Shown in pieces: positions 34,334 to 44,823 of a DNA stretch of 64,000 nucleotides. Source of the stretch: Echria macrotheca (lineage: Eukaryota > Ascomycota > Sordariomycetes > Sordariales > Schizotheciaceae); the NCBI GenBank assembly GCA_030411725.1, contig MU839830.1, positions 744,001-808,000 of the forward strand, read 5' to 3'. Position 1 is the stretch's first letter, and the number at the start of each line of letters is the position of its first letter. Made by a program: the position numbers and the translations under genes. Below the pieces are notes generated by a model, which saw only the letters and a list, made by a program, of their open reading frames with translations, ran no database searches and was not told where the DNA came from.

Positions 34334-37017
34334 TTACGCTTTCAACTCCTTCTCCATGCATCCAGTACAGAGCACCACAGTCTCTCCGGGGGCTCCGCGA
34401 CCGTCCATCGGGAATATCTGTCCATCGTCGAATCCTCCATTACAAGTAGCGCAGCGGAAGCATTCGTCGTGCCACTCTCCGCCCAGAGCCTGGACGTACT
34501 GCCCGATCACGGCCTTCCGGCACTTGCGACACTTGGGCGCGCGTCTCTCGGTCCGTTTGGTCTGGCAGGAGACGCACCAGGCGTAGCCGTCCTTCTCGAT
34601 ATGAGTCATCCCGCGCTCAAACGGGTCGCCACACTCGGCACAGAAAAAGTGACCAAAGTGCCAGTGGGCGCCGAGCGCGACAACGTGCTCGCCCATGATG
34701 GGCGTCTTACAGTGCTTGCAGCGCGGCGCGAACAGCTCGTGCCAGTCGAGATGGCAGTAGAAGCGCAGGCGAGTGTCGCCGTCCTCTGCCATCGTCTGGC
34801 CCGGCTCTTCGGGTAGGATCTCCCCAGCCTCGCGACGGGCAATCCGATCAAGTCGGGCTGCCCTGTGAGCGTCAGGCTCGGGTGAGATCTCGAGAGCCTC
34901 GAGAGATGTCCCGCATGAGTAGCAGGAGAAGCACTGGGGATGGAAGCGCTCGTTGCTGCCCGCGAGCGAGACGAATCTTCCTTCGATGAAATGTCCGCAT
35001 TCATGGCAGCGCGCTGTGGCCCGGCTGCCAATGGGCCTCGGGTCCGGAGACCAATGACTATGCGGCCGCGCAGCCTGACGGACACGGGGCGCTCCAGCAC
35101 GTGGGGTCGGAAGGGGCCGAGACTCTCTCTTCGTATCACCCTGCTCAGGAGTAACGATGACAGGAATGCCGGGTCCATGATCGGCGTCGCCCGGCAGGAC
35201 AATAGTCGGGATGGACGAGGATGAATCGGATACAGCGATCGTCGGGATGGGAGACGGGGCATCGGATACAGCAATACTTGGGACCGGCGGGCCATTTACC
35301 GAGCCAGTGGCCGGGGTTGGCAATGCACGTTGGCGCGGCGCTGCCGTGGACGCTGCCGGGGTCGGAGCATCCTTCGTAATAGAGATAACAGGGATCTCTT
35401 GCGCTTGCTGCTGTGACTGCTGCGGGTGCTGCCCGTTGACTCGATTGGGGATGGTGGGCGTTGACTGTCTGCCACCTCTCCCGAATCCTGACTCTTCTGG
35501 CGCGGTATCAGTAGCCTCCTCTGGGGGCCTCCAACTTCTGTCAAAGCTTACGATTGGTCGACCGGGGTTGTCGCTGACAGCCGACGGTGTAGGAAGCTTG
35601 GAGCTGCGGTCTTTCAGCCTCATGCTTGTGGCTTGCCTGATGTCATCACTTCGTATCTCCATGCCGTGCTTGCGAGGGACATTATCGCGCGGACCAGCGA
35701 CCTGCGTGCCATTATTGGTCGTGTATTGCGGGTTGCGAGTCTGGGTTACCGGATTCCGATGGATCTCAAATCTGGATACCACCTTTGGGGGGGCAGCGGG
35801 CGGTGTGTCGGGCGTGCCGGGCACTTCAGGAGCAAACTGAACCCGGTTCAAGGGGTTCTTGGGCTTGGTTTGCAACGGTTGCACGGAAGCATCCGCGTCT
35901 GTCGCCTCGGGGCGCCGGGGTGCCGAGCTATCGGGCTCCTCCCATATCTGGTCACCCGAGAAGGGCTTCTGGACTTCGCCGCTTATGTCCCTCTTAAGGC
36001 TGCTGCGGCGACGGCCCCCTTGGGTTGCGGAGGGGCGTCCAGAGATCGACCCGTATGGCTTGGCACTTCGAGGACCCGACGGCATGCTTGGCTGGCTATC
36101 CAGGCTTCCGCGGCCTGCTTCCTTGGTGCCAGATGCTTGGCGAGACGAAGCAAAAGAAGGACGACCACGCGTAGATGCCGCGCCGTCGCTATCGGTTGAG
36201 CTTCCCGATACCGAACGCATGCTGGGATCCCTGGCGAGCCCAGTCGGCGCTACATCTGCCCCATATATACCTGCGCTTGCTGTGCGGGCATGCGCATAGC
36301 TGTTCTTCCGGAGATGTGGTCTGTATCGGTACGGAGCGCCAGGTTCCGGGTCCTTTGTAGGATGTTGGTGTTTCCAGACAAGCTCAGCAGCTTCGTTGAG
36401 CGCCGCGTCATAGATGCGCTTGTCGTCGGGGTCTTGTTCGTCCACGATGGGCACATTTCTCTTCCCCGGCTTTTCTTTCAAGTCCATGTCTTCCATAGCT
36501 TGGCGGAGGGAGAACGCCTCCTCCTTCTCCATCCACCTCTGACCGCGCTCAATGTAGGTGGCGCTCGGAACAACTTCGGAAGGCTTCAACGGCTGGACAG
36601 GCCTGTCGGGATAGTAGTCTCTTCCTTGCGTCATCGTAGAGTAACGAGAGGAGACGCTGGAGGTCATGGATGGACGGGCGGAAGAGACCGGTGCATTGCT
36701 GGCATCGGACTGCGCGCGGTGGTGGTTCACAGAGGCAGTTTCGGATTGGGTTGGACTCCCGAGAGACGATCGGGCGCTGACTGGCAATCCAGCGGCATCT
36801 CGTCGCGGAGCTGGCTGGGGACGGGCGCCTCCGGGGCGATTGATACGTGTGTTGCGCAACTCTGCTAGATATGCGGCTGGCAACCCATTAGCACGGCCGG
36901 GCAATTCACGACGAGGTATGCGACAGTACCGAATTGCTCATTCGTCATGTACGATGGAGACGGGGGCGTGACTTTGCGCGTGGAGCTGGGCTCCTTGGAT
37001 TTGCTGCGGGTGAACAT
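34334..37017 (-). CDS. Three-LIM-domain protein, paxillin-like
   Basis: Two exons, 36930-37017 and 34334-36876, giving 876 residues. The first about 640 residues are disordered and rich in Ser, Pro, Arg and Thr. Three LIM zinc-binding domains fill the C-terminus: about 653-747 (CHECG..., with about 35-40 inserted residues), about 749-801 (CKHCKTPI...) and about 812-870 (CRKCRKAV...). Their Cys/His ligands are all present. In yeasts the LIM protein Pxl1 acts at sites of polarised growth and cytokinesis and contacts Rho signalling; a similar cortical role is inferred. The short first exon is joined so that NEQFAAYLAELRN reads through. Another acceptor eleven bases downstream is also in frame-compatible range, so the junction is slightly uncertain. 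Confidence 0.85.
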
Positions 37018-38434
37018 GGCTGCGGGGAGCAGCGCGTGTCCAGTAGTGCTTGCTGACTCTCAGGTGTGGATGCAGTGTCGAGGGACTGGCGTGCGGGTGG
37101 GAATGACGGTTCGAGACAGCGGCGCGGGAGAACTAATGCTTTAATATGAAACCTAGTTAACTGTTTATCATGCTGAGAGACGGCCGCCACGACGTTGCCA
37201 GGCAGAGGAAGAGAGCGGCAGCGACCAGGAAGAAGTGAGTCAAACGAAGCCGGGTTTGGGTCCTTGGTTTTGATGCCATCGGAAGCCTTCGAGAGCGTCG
37301 ACCGCCTTGATTGGGTCATGCACCAAGACAAACAAGGGGTTCCCCCAGCGACGGATCGAGTGCATGCAGACGCGGGTCCTCCGCGCCCAGTTGAGAGTCG
37401 ATGTTGGAGTGGGCCCCAAGCAACCGGAGGCACGGACCCGACGTCCCGAGACAGGGGACACCAGCACCAGGCAAAGCTGTTCGGTGAGCCGTGCTGGCAC
37501 TGCAATGGAGGAGCCGCACGTCTGCTGCAACTTTGACCGCCATTAGGTAACTACTGTACTGTCTGTGTCCACTCCGGTGTCAAACAGACGCCGAAACAAT
37601 GAATTGTCAACGACCACGGAGACACAAGGAGTACACAAACAAAGCAATTCTCGAGATGCAAATTCAACCTCGTGTTCAGAGTACTTGTCCGTCTTTTCCT
37701 ACTGGTTTTTTTTTTCACAAAGTAAAATCCGATTGAGGACTGTTGAGCCAACAGCGCAGTCGCCAAACATGTCACTCTGCAGCGGAAAGGTGACCTGCTG
37801 ACCAACAGTCGGTTTTTCGTTATTCCCGGCGAGAACGACTTCCTGTTGCAGCTAGGCGTTCGCTCTCAAGCCGCCCCTAACCAAGGCATTGGGTCGACTG
37901 CCGATGACGCTCCGGAGGGCGTCGTGCTTCTGGCGACACCCGTTCACAGGCCGGCAGGAATGGACAGGAAAAAGTAAACCCCTCCCACTGATCAAGAAGC
38001 AGGCGTTGAAGACCACGCCGATGGGACATTACGTGATGGTATTCCAGATTACTTACTCGGGACCTCGGCCGGGGACGCTGGGCTGGGCAGACCGGCCGAA
38101 GCTGGCTTTCCATCGGCTGTGGGCCCCAACTTTTGCGGTAGAGTCGGCTCCGCTTTTGGATGCCGATGCAGGCGAGGATCCGACGAGCGGGGAGCTCTCT
38201 ACGCCCAGCGGATAGCATGCTCGCGTCAGTGTAGGGGTGAGGTTTTCTAGGCCGAACTTAATAATATCATGGGCTTTCCTCCGTCAGCTACTCAGTCGTT
38301 GTTTCCCACGCCTGTCGACCGAGGTTGCCAAGGCTTGTTGTTGGTTGTGACTGCTCCGTCCTGGCCGCGTTGAAATCTACCGAGCTCGACATTGCCACCA
38401 ACCTAGGAAATCGAAACGGGGTGCCGGTGTCACA
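37018..38434. other. Intergenic stretch, no gene recognised
   Basis: About 1.4 kb between the divergent LIM-protein and MFS genes. Short open frames occur in both directions without domain or splice support. A run of 12 T is at about 37706. Confidence 0.4.
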
Positions 38435-40713
38435 ATGGCGCTCCAGCCGGGCCAGCCAGGCCAGAGTTGGCGAAGCAAGAACCAGAACACTGCCTTGGAA
38501 GAATCAACTCCTACCGAGAGTCTCGCTGCTCAAGATCCCGACAACAAGGAAGACGTTGTCGATAGCCCCGTGGAGAGTGACTCCACAGAAGCCGCCGAGT
38601 TCAAGGAAGGTGGATATGGCTGGTATGCTGCCCCCCGGCGCCACTTATTCTGGCGGGCCGGACAGGACCAAGACCTTGTGTCGTGATAGTTCTGACATTC
38701 AACTTATAGGGTTGTTGTTGCTGCGGTCGCTGTCATCAATGCTCAGTACGTCCACTAGCTTCTTCTTGTCTTCCAGAAGACCGTTGGGCGGTATCATGAA
38801 CATACCGTCGTACATGAACTATATCCTGTAACACGCAAGCTGACCACATTGATCGGGTAGCACATGGGGAATGAACTCGGTAAGTCAACCCGTGAACCCA
38901 CGGCAACTTTTATACCCATGTTGTGATCCTGTCTAACCGCAGTTATAATAATAGTCTTACGCCGTTTTCCTCGCATATTACTTGCGAGCCGGTATTATTA
39001 ATGGGGCGTCGCCGATTGCCTTCGCTTTCGTCGGAGGGCTATCCATGTCAACGGGTTGGCAATCATGGTCAGGAGCTCTTGTGTAGCTCGCTAACGATTA
39101 CTTAGCTCTGTTGGTGTCTCCTCTCGTTACCGCATGCATTGGGAGGTTTGGAACGAACCCAACGTTGAGAATAGGGGTCGTTCTTGAAGCGTGGGTCGCC
39201 CCTGCGTGTTGGAAGCCTTGACGTCGACTGACTGGCTTAGTATTTCGTTTATTGGAGCGTCGTTCTCTACACAAATATGGCAACTAATTCTTAGTCAGGG
39301 TGGTAAGTCGAAAGCCAAATCTGCCAAGCCATGTGTCTCGGGAGCTGTTCCCGAGACACAGTTGCTGCACTTACGCAGGTCCGCTCACATATCTACTTTA
39401 CAGTATGTTTCGGGATAGGCCTGGGCTTCTGCTTTACTTCGACCGTGGGGGTGGTCCCACAATGGTTTACCAAGAGGCGCTCATTCGCGAATGCCATCTC
39501 CGCGGGCGGCTCCGGCTTTGGTGGGTTGATATACGCCCTCTCGACCAATGCCATGATCTCCAACCTCGGCCTCGAATGGGCCTTCCGGATACTCGCCGTG
39601 ATAGCCTTCGTTGTCAACGGCGCGTGTAGTCTCGTTCTCCGAGACAGGAACAAGGCAGTCGGCTCCGTCCACGTGGCTTTCCACCTTGCGCTGTTCAAGC
39701 AGCCCGAGTTCTGGCTATTTGTTGGCTGGGGTTTTTGTTGCATCATCAGCTATACCATTGTCGTCTTCTCCATTACTGATTATGCCCTGACCGTTGGTTT
39801 TACGGCCGAGCAGGGATCCATCGTCTCAGCAATATTCAACTGTATGTTGTCCGTTCCACGCTCCCACGGTTGCTCAATACCTGACTCTCCCACAGTATCG
39901 CAAGGCATTGGTAGACCTCTCATCGGCCTCTACAGCGACAAATTCGGCAGATTCAACGTTGCCGGGCTCAGCACCCTAATAGCAGGCATTGCGGCACTGT
40001 CCCTGTGGATATTTGCTGGCAGGTCGTATGCCGGTCTCATTGTCTATTCCATCTTCGGCTTATTTGCAGGCTGTATCTGGCCTTGCGTTGCTCCTGTCGG
40101 AGCCGAGGTTGTTGGTTTGCAGCTGCTTCCTTCTGGTATGGCGAACCACCCTATTTCGGGCCACCGACGGCATACAGTGCAATTCTAATAGCCATGGGTA
40201 GCGCTTTCGATATACTGGCTGGTTTTGGTTCTGCCGGCTACTTTGTAAGTCGCCGGGACCGTGCTCCCATATACCAGAGCGACTGTCTTGAGCCGTGCTA
40301 ACCACCGCTTGCCTCTCTAGTGCCGAGGTGATTGGATTAACTCTGAGGACACCTGGTGTGAATGGATAGTATGTGGATACTGCCCCCTGCCTTGGCCTTC
40401 GCACTTGCTAAGAGAGTCAATCTAACCTCGACAGCCTGCATGCCCAACTGCTCACGGGATTCCTGTACATCGGGGCATTCATGTTTCGTAAGTCTCCTCT
40501 AGGACATGCCATACCCACCACTCCCATGTTCGTGCTAACTTCTCTGAACCAGTCTGGTTGCTACGAAGTTGGAAACTCGACCAGATGAACGCGCTTGGTT
40601 TCGACCAGGACCGAACAGCCGGGCTGGAAGAGCAGATACAACGGAGACCGAAAAATGGACGGATGCCGTTGCGCACCTACATGGCTGGATTGTTCGCAGT
40701 GAAACATGTGTAA
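38435..40713 (+). CDS. Monocarboxylate-type MFS transporter, 12 exons
   Basis: Exons: 38435-38622, 38710-38745, 38861-38879, 38955-39054, 39106-39190, 39241-39302, 39404-39841, 39896-40135, 40202-40244, 40321-40368, 40435-40487, 40553-40713, giving 490 residues. The hydrophilic N-terminus (about 60 residues, acidic) leads to GGYGW, the hallmark start of the first membrane helix in monocarboxylate (MCT/Mch, SLC16-like) transporters. Further family segments are INAHTWGMNSSYAVFLAYYL, SPLVTACIGRFGTNPTLRIG, SQGIGRPLIGLYSDKFGR and FAEVIGLTLRTPG. The cargo is unknown; plasma-membrane uptake of organic acids or related small molecules is the family expectation. All splice junctions are GT-AG and keep frame, and each restores a conserved helix. 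The stop converges on the SCS-like gene 171 bp away. Confidence 0.88.
39332..39360. repeat. Perfect 12-bp hairpin inside an MFS intron
   Basis: TGTGTCTCGGGA and its exact reverse complement are separated by 5 nt. The hairpin lies in the intron between exons 6 and 7 (39303-39403). It would bring donor and acceptor closer together in the transcript. Function is inferred only. Confidence 0.85.
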
Positions 40714-40884
40714 AGGGAAAGCTTAGAATATAATTGAAATGGCCTCTCTACGGACTAGATGACTATGCGCAGGGTTGTTTATGTATGAAGAGGGCGGGCC
40801 AACCTGTTTTGTAAGAGTCTGCATATGGTCAGTGTAATACCGATGGTAACGTGCTGCACGACAAGACGTCGACGTTCCCAAATC

Positions 40885-43262
40885 CTATCGCCGAGAAAGC
40901 TCGATCGCTTTGGCAGCCGCTTCATCAAAGCTATCAAAGGCAAATAGGGGCAATCCGCTCCTGGCGATGAGCTGCTGTCCCTCCCTCTCATTGGTACCCC
41001 TGATTCGTACCACAACAGGAACGGTCAGCGACAGCTCCTCAAAGGCCAGAATGATACCGCGCGCAATCATATCGCCGAGCGTGAGCCCCCCGAAGATGTT
41101 GACAAAGACAACTCGCACCCGCTCATCCCGCAGTATGACCTCGAAGCTCTTCTTGACCGTCTCGCTGGTCGCCTTGCCGCCCGTATCCAGGAAATTGGCC
41201 GCCCGGCCGCCGAGGCGGGCAAGCGCGTCGACCGTGTTCATAGCCAAACCGGCCCCGTTGACGAGTGTGCCTACGGTTGCGTCATCGCCCGCGAGCTTGA
41301 GATAGACGATGCCGCTCTGCTCGGCCTCGAGCTCGGATGGGTCCTCGGCGGCGGCGTCGCGCATCTCATGGAGCTGCTGGTGCCGACCGGCGATGCGGAA
41401 TGCGGCATCATCGAAGCCGAACCGTGCTGACACGACGGTTAGGGATTTGTCGGTTTCCATGAGATGGCTGATCAGCAGGAACGCCTCCTTCTCGTAGAAA
41501 ATGGTCACTAGGCTCTTTATTATTCGGCTGAGTGAGTCGATGGCGGTCTGCTGATTTCTGAGGCCTAAATGGCTCGCGATTTGCTCGGCAGGGATGTCGA
41601 CAGGACCACGTTGGAAGTCGAAGGGGAAGCGCTTCAGATGACCTTCTGAGAGGACATCGAGAGGGTGACCCGCGATAATGCAGGGCATACGCGACGAGCG
41701 GTCGATGCCGACACCAACAAGATACTGCGAGTTGGCTGTCGCCGCTGGGGAGCCGCTGCGGATAGTGCGGTCTGTCTCGATGAGAAGCCCAACAGACTGC
41801 GCTGTGGACAAGTAAAGATGGCGCTTCTGTTGCGGCACGGCCCGCTGAGCACTGGTTCTGTGCCTCCTCGATACTGTAGACATTTGACGGCGTTGTGAGC
41901 CAAAGCCGAGGCCAGAGAGAATTCCCTGCCTGCTAGAACTCCCACCCTGTAGCTTCTCTCTCAGGACTTCACCAATATCAGAAGGATGGTGAACCATAGT
42001 TACGCCTGCATTGACAAGGGCAGTGATCTTTGCCTTCGCATCTGGCTCATCAAGAGCAGTGAAAGCCCCAGCATGGCCCATGACGCGCCCAGGGACCTCA
42101 TGAATGCCTGCGATGAGTCCAACAATTGGTCTGTTGAACGTGAGCCCGATGTACAACACAGCGGGAAAAAGTTGATTCTCACTTGGGAGATACCGCTCGA
42201 GAGCGGTACTCTCGTATCCACGAAGCAGCCTCCATTTCAGCGATGCCTCCGATTTCGCCAATCAAAGCAATGGCGTCCGTGTCCGGGTCATGTTCCACGG
42301 CAGCCAGAGCTTCGCAGAAATCGGTGCCGGGAAGGATGTCGCCCCCTATCCCGATACATAGACTCTGCCCGAGTCCAGCTCTCGTAGTCGAAGCAACCGC
42401 TTTGTACTGTCAGCGCAAAGAAGACTGGCCAAGGGAAAGGTATACCAACTCTCGTAGCTCAGCGTCCCTGATTTGGCAATGATGGCTACGCGTCCCGGGC
42501 TGAAGCACGGCAGCGGTTGGAACCCTAAGTATTCAAATTTCAGAAGCCAGAGCATGCTAGTGGCGGCAGAGCAACAAACCTATCCGGCATTTTCCAACAG
42601 CGGAGATGATGCCCGGCGAATTTGGACCGACCAGCCTAGATTTAGATTGCGTCTTGAGAATGGAATGAATCTTCAAATGTCAACAACCTGTACGGCCAAG
42701 AGTAGTCCGCTATGTCTTACCCGCAGCATATCATGTAGGGGAATATGCTCGGCAACGGCGACTACTAAAGGCACCTCGGCCTCAATCGCTTCCTCGATGG
42801 CAGCGGCAGCTTGATGTGCAGCCACATAGATGGCAGTGGCATCAGGCTTAAGCTGCTCCACAGCCTGCCGAGTCGTAAGTCTTTTGCAGTTTCTCCCAAG
42901 GCCAAGATCGGTATCAAACCTGGCGAACAGTTGGCAGTACTGGGAGCCCAAGGTGCTGCTCTCCGGATCTCCCAGGCGTGACACCGCCCACGATCTTGGT
43001 TCCCCATGCCAACGAATCCCTTGCATTGGCCGTAGCCTTTGTCTCGAATCAGCGTACCATCCGGCACCGGTCTCGACATTTCACAAAGACTGACTTGCTT
43101 GCCCGTAAATCCCTGAAATATCACCCGGGTATGGCTTCCGATCCGGAGGTTGCGGAGCGTGTCAGCGTAGCCAGACCGTGTATAAGACGTGGAAAACGGG
43201 CGGCGATGCAACGCCCAGGGTGCTCGTTGAGCAGTGAACTGTGACCGAACAGCTTGTCGCAT
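40885..43262 (-). CDS. Fused succinyl-CoA synthetase-like protein (alpha subunit plus C-terminal beta part)
   Basis: Seven exons: 43095-43262, 42920-43036, 42721-42864, 42580-42670, 42450-42524, 42183-42399, 40885-42130, giving 685 residues. Residues 1-30 are basic and Ser/Arg-rich, a likely mitochondrial presequence. Residues about 35-345 match the alpha subunit: VIFQGFTGKQAT, KIVGGVTPGRSG, RLVGPNSPG, GEIGG and MGHAGA, with His290 as the phosphohistidine. Residues about 350-685 match only the later part of the beta subunit: LVNGAGLAMNTVDAL, GGRAANFLDTGG and VNIFGGL are clear. The N-terminal ATP-grasp part with its Lys/Gly loop is absent, and EINPL of active beta subunits reads as LISHL. It may therefore need a partner or have changed function. 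All introns are GT-AG with frame kept; the exon 4 acceptor is the weakest. Confidence 0.82.
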
Positions 43263-44823
43263 TGTTTTCGGTTTGCTTAGCCAGTTCCAACTTGGCTAGG
43301 CATTCGAACAAATAGTGATTGAGGGGATCCCGACGCAAGAGGTTGAAATTCCCAGTCTAGGCCCGGCCGAAACCGAGGCCCCGGCGTGGGCGGCCTGGAA
43401 ATACATCGGAGACTCCGCGCCTCGGCATGCTTCTCAACCCCGGCCAACCAACAATCCCCGCACTCGGGGAGCGTGGGGTCAGGGGATTCCTCCCCGTGCT
43501 GGAATCGACATTCCCCCATCCAACTACCATTGAAGCTCTCCTTTAACGCCTTTCTCTTTCTCCCTGTCGGAAGGCGGCGGCTTTTTGGTTTCTTCGTCAA
43601 ACCCCAGATTTTTAAGCTCGTCCCTCGCCATCAAATTACTGGCCACAGGTTAGCTCCGGCGCAACTGTGGACTTGAGAAACAAGCCAAGCACGACGCACC
43701 GTTCCATCCGGCAGGTCAGGTACGATTTGGCCAGATTTCGACATTGGTCCTCATTGACTCCCTTGACCTTTTTTATGCATGCAAGGTAGCTCATCATGAC
43801 GTCCTTGCATTCGCCTGGCCCTGCGTTAGTTATGTTCCCCGGAACTTAGCGCCGGACTCTGGGTCTCACCATCGTGGTCCAGCGGGAAGCTTCCTCTTTG
43901 GGGTCTTCAGCAAGCAGAGCCGCTTGTCAGTGATTGAGAAGGTGATTTCCAGCGAGTAAAGTCCTTACGGAACAGGTTTCGTGCTGGGCAGCGGCCCCGG
44001 GCTCCCGAATGTGCTCATTTCACCCTAGAGCTGAGGGATACCGTTCAGCGTTGTCGATGTATTCGATAACTCTGCCGCGGGTCTTCTTGGATTCGGATTT
44101 GAGACACCGGGATATGCGGGTGAACGCTCAATGCCTGCTCTTCACAGCGGCAGACACCAGTACTCCGTTCTAGGGCCGTGTAAAATGGTGACGGGGAGGG
44201 TCGGTATAAAAATGGCTATCTTGGCCTGTTCTGCTGTCGAATGTTGAGAGCTCCTAGTTAATCGGGTGAGGGAGCTCATTGGTCTTGTCATGCCGTTTTC
44301 TCGTTGGCTGCCAAGTCAAAGTTGCAGCCTAAGGCGACAACGAAGTCTCGCCGCGTTTTTCGGGTGGACCAAGCTTTGACGCGCTGGGGAGCGACCGGTT
44401 TGGGCTGCATGACGCTGCTGAAATTTGGTCGATGCGCGACCCATGTTCCCGGCCATTTGTCTCCACGGCAAATCCTCGCTCACGGCCAAGTCCATATTGA
44501 CCCGTTGAGATTTTTGTTGGCATGCGCAAGCACGATCTGAATGGAAGATCTGCCCCGCGTTTCTGCTTCTCAACTCTCCTTGCTCTCCTCGAGCCCGGCA
44601 CAAACATCTCGCTTCGTGTTCTTCGTCATTAGCTTTCTTGACCTTGGCTTCGAGCAGGCCTCGGCTGTTTGCTTCTGACGCCTTCGCGCCCCTCCCTGTT
44701 TCTGCCGATTTCAAGCCCGCCACCGTCACGACGACGTCCCCGAAACTCGATATCCTCCTTGTCTGAACCTCTAAGATCGTATATCGACGCGGTACCGGGC
44801 TATCGCTCTGCAACATCGCCGCA
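43263..44823. promoter_or_regulatory. Divergent intergenic region between the SCS-like gene and DNM1
   Basis: About 1.56 kb without a supported gene. A TATAAAA is at 44208 on the plus strand, some 600 bp before the DNM1 start. Short open frames on both strands show no domain. Confidence 0.4.

Noticed and set aside
34940..35840. Plus-strand open frames across the LIM-protein gene
   Set aside because: Shadows of a minus-strand exon with complete LIM zinc ligands.
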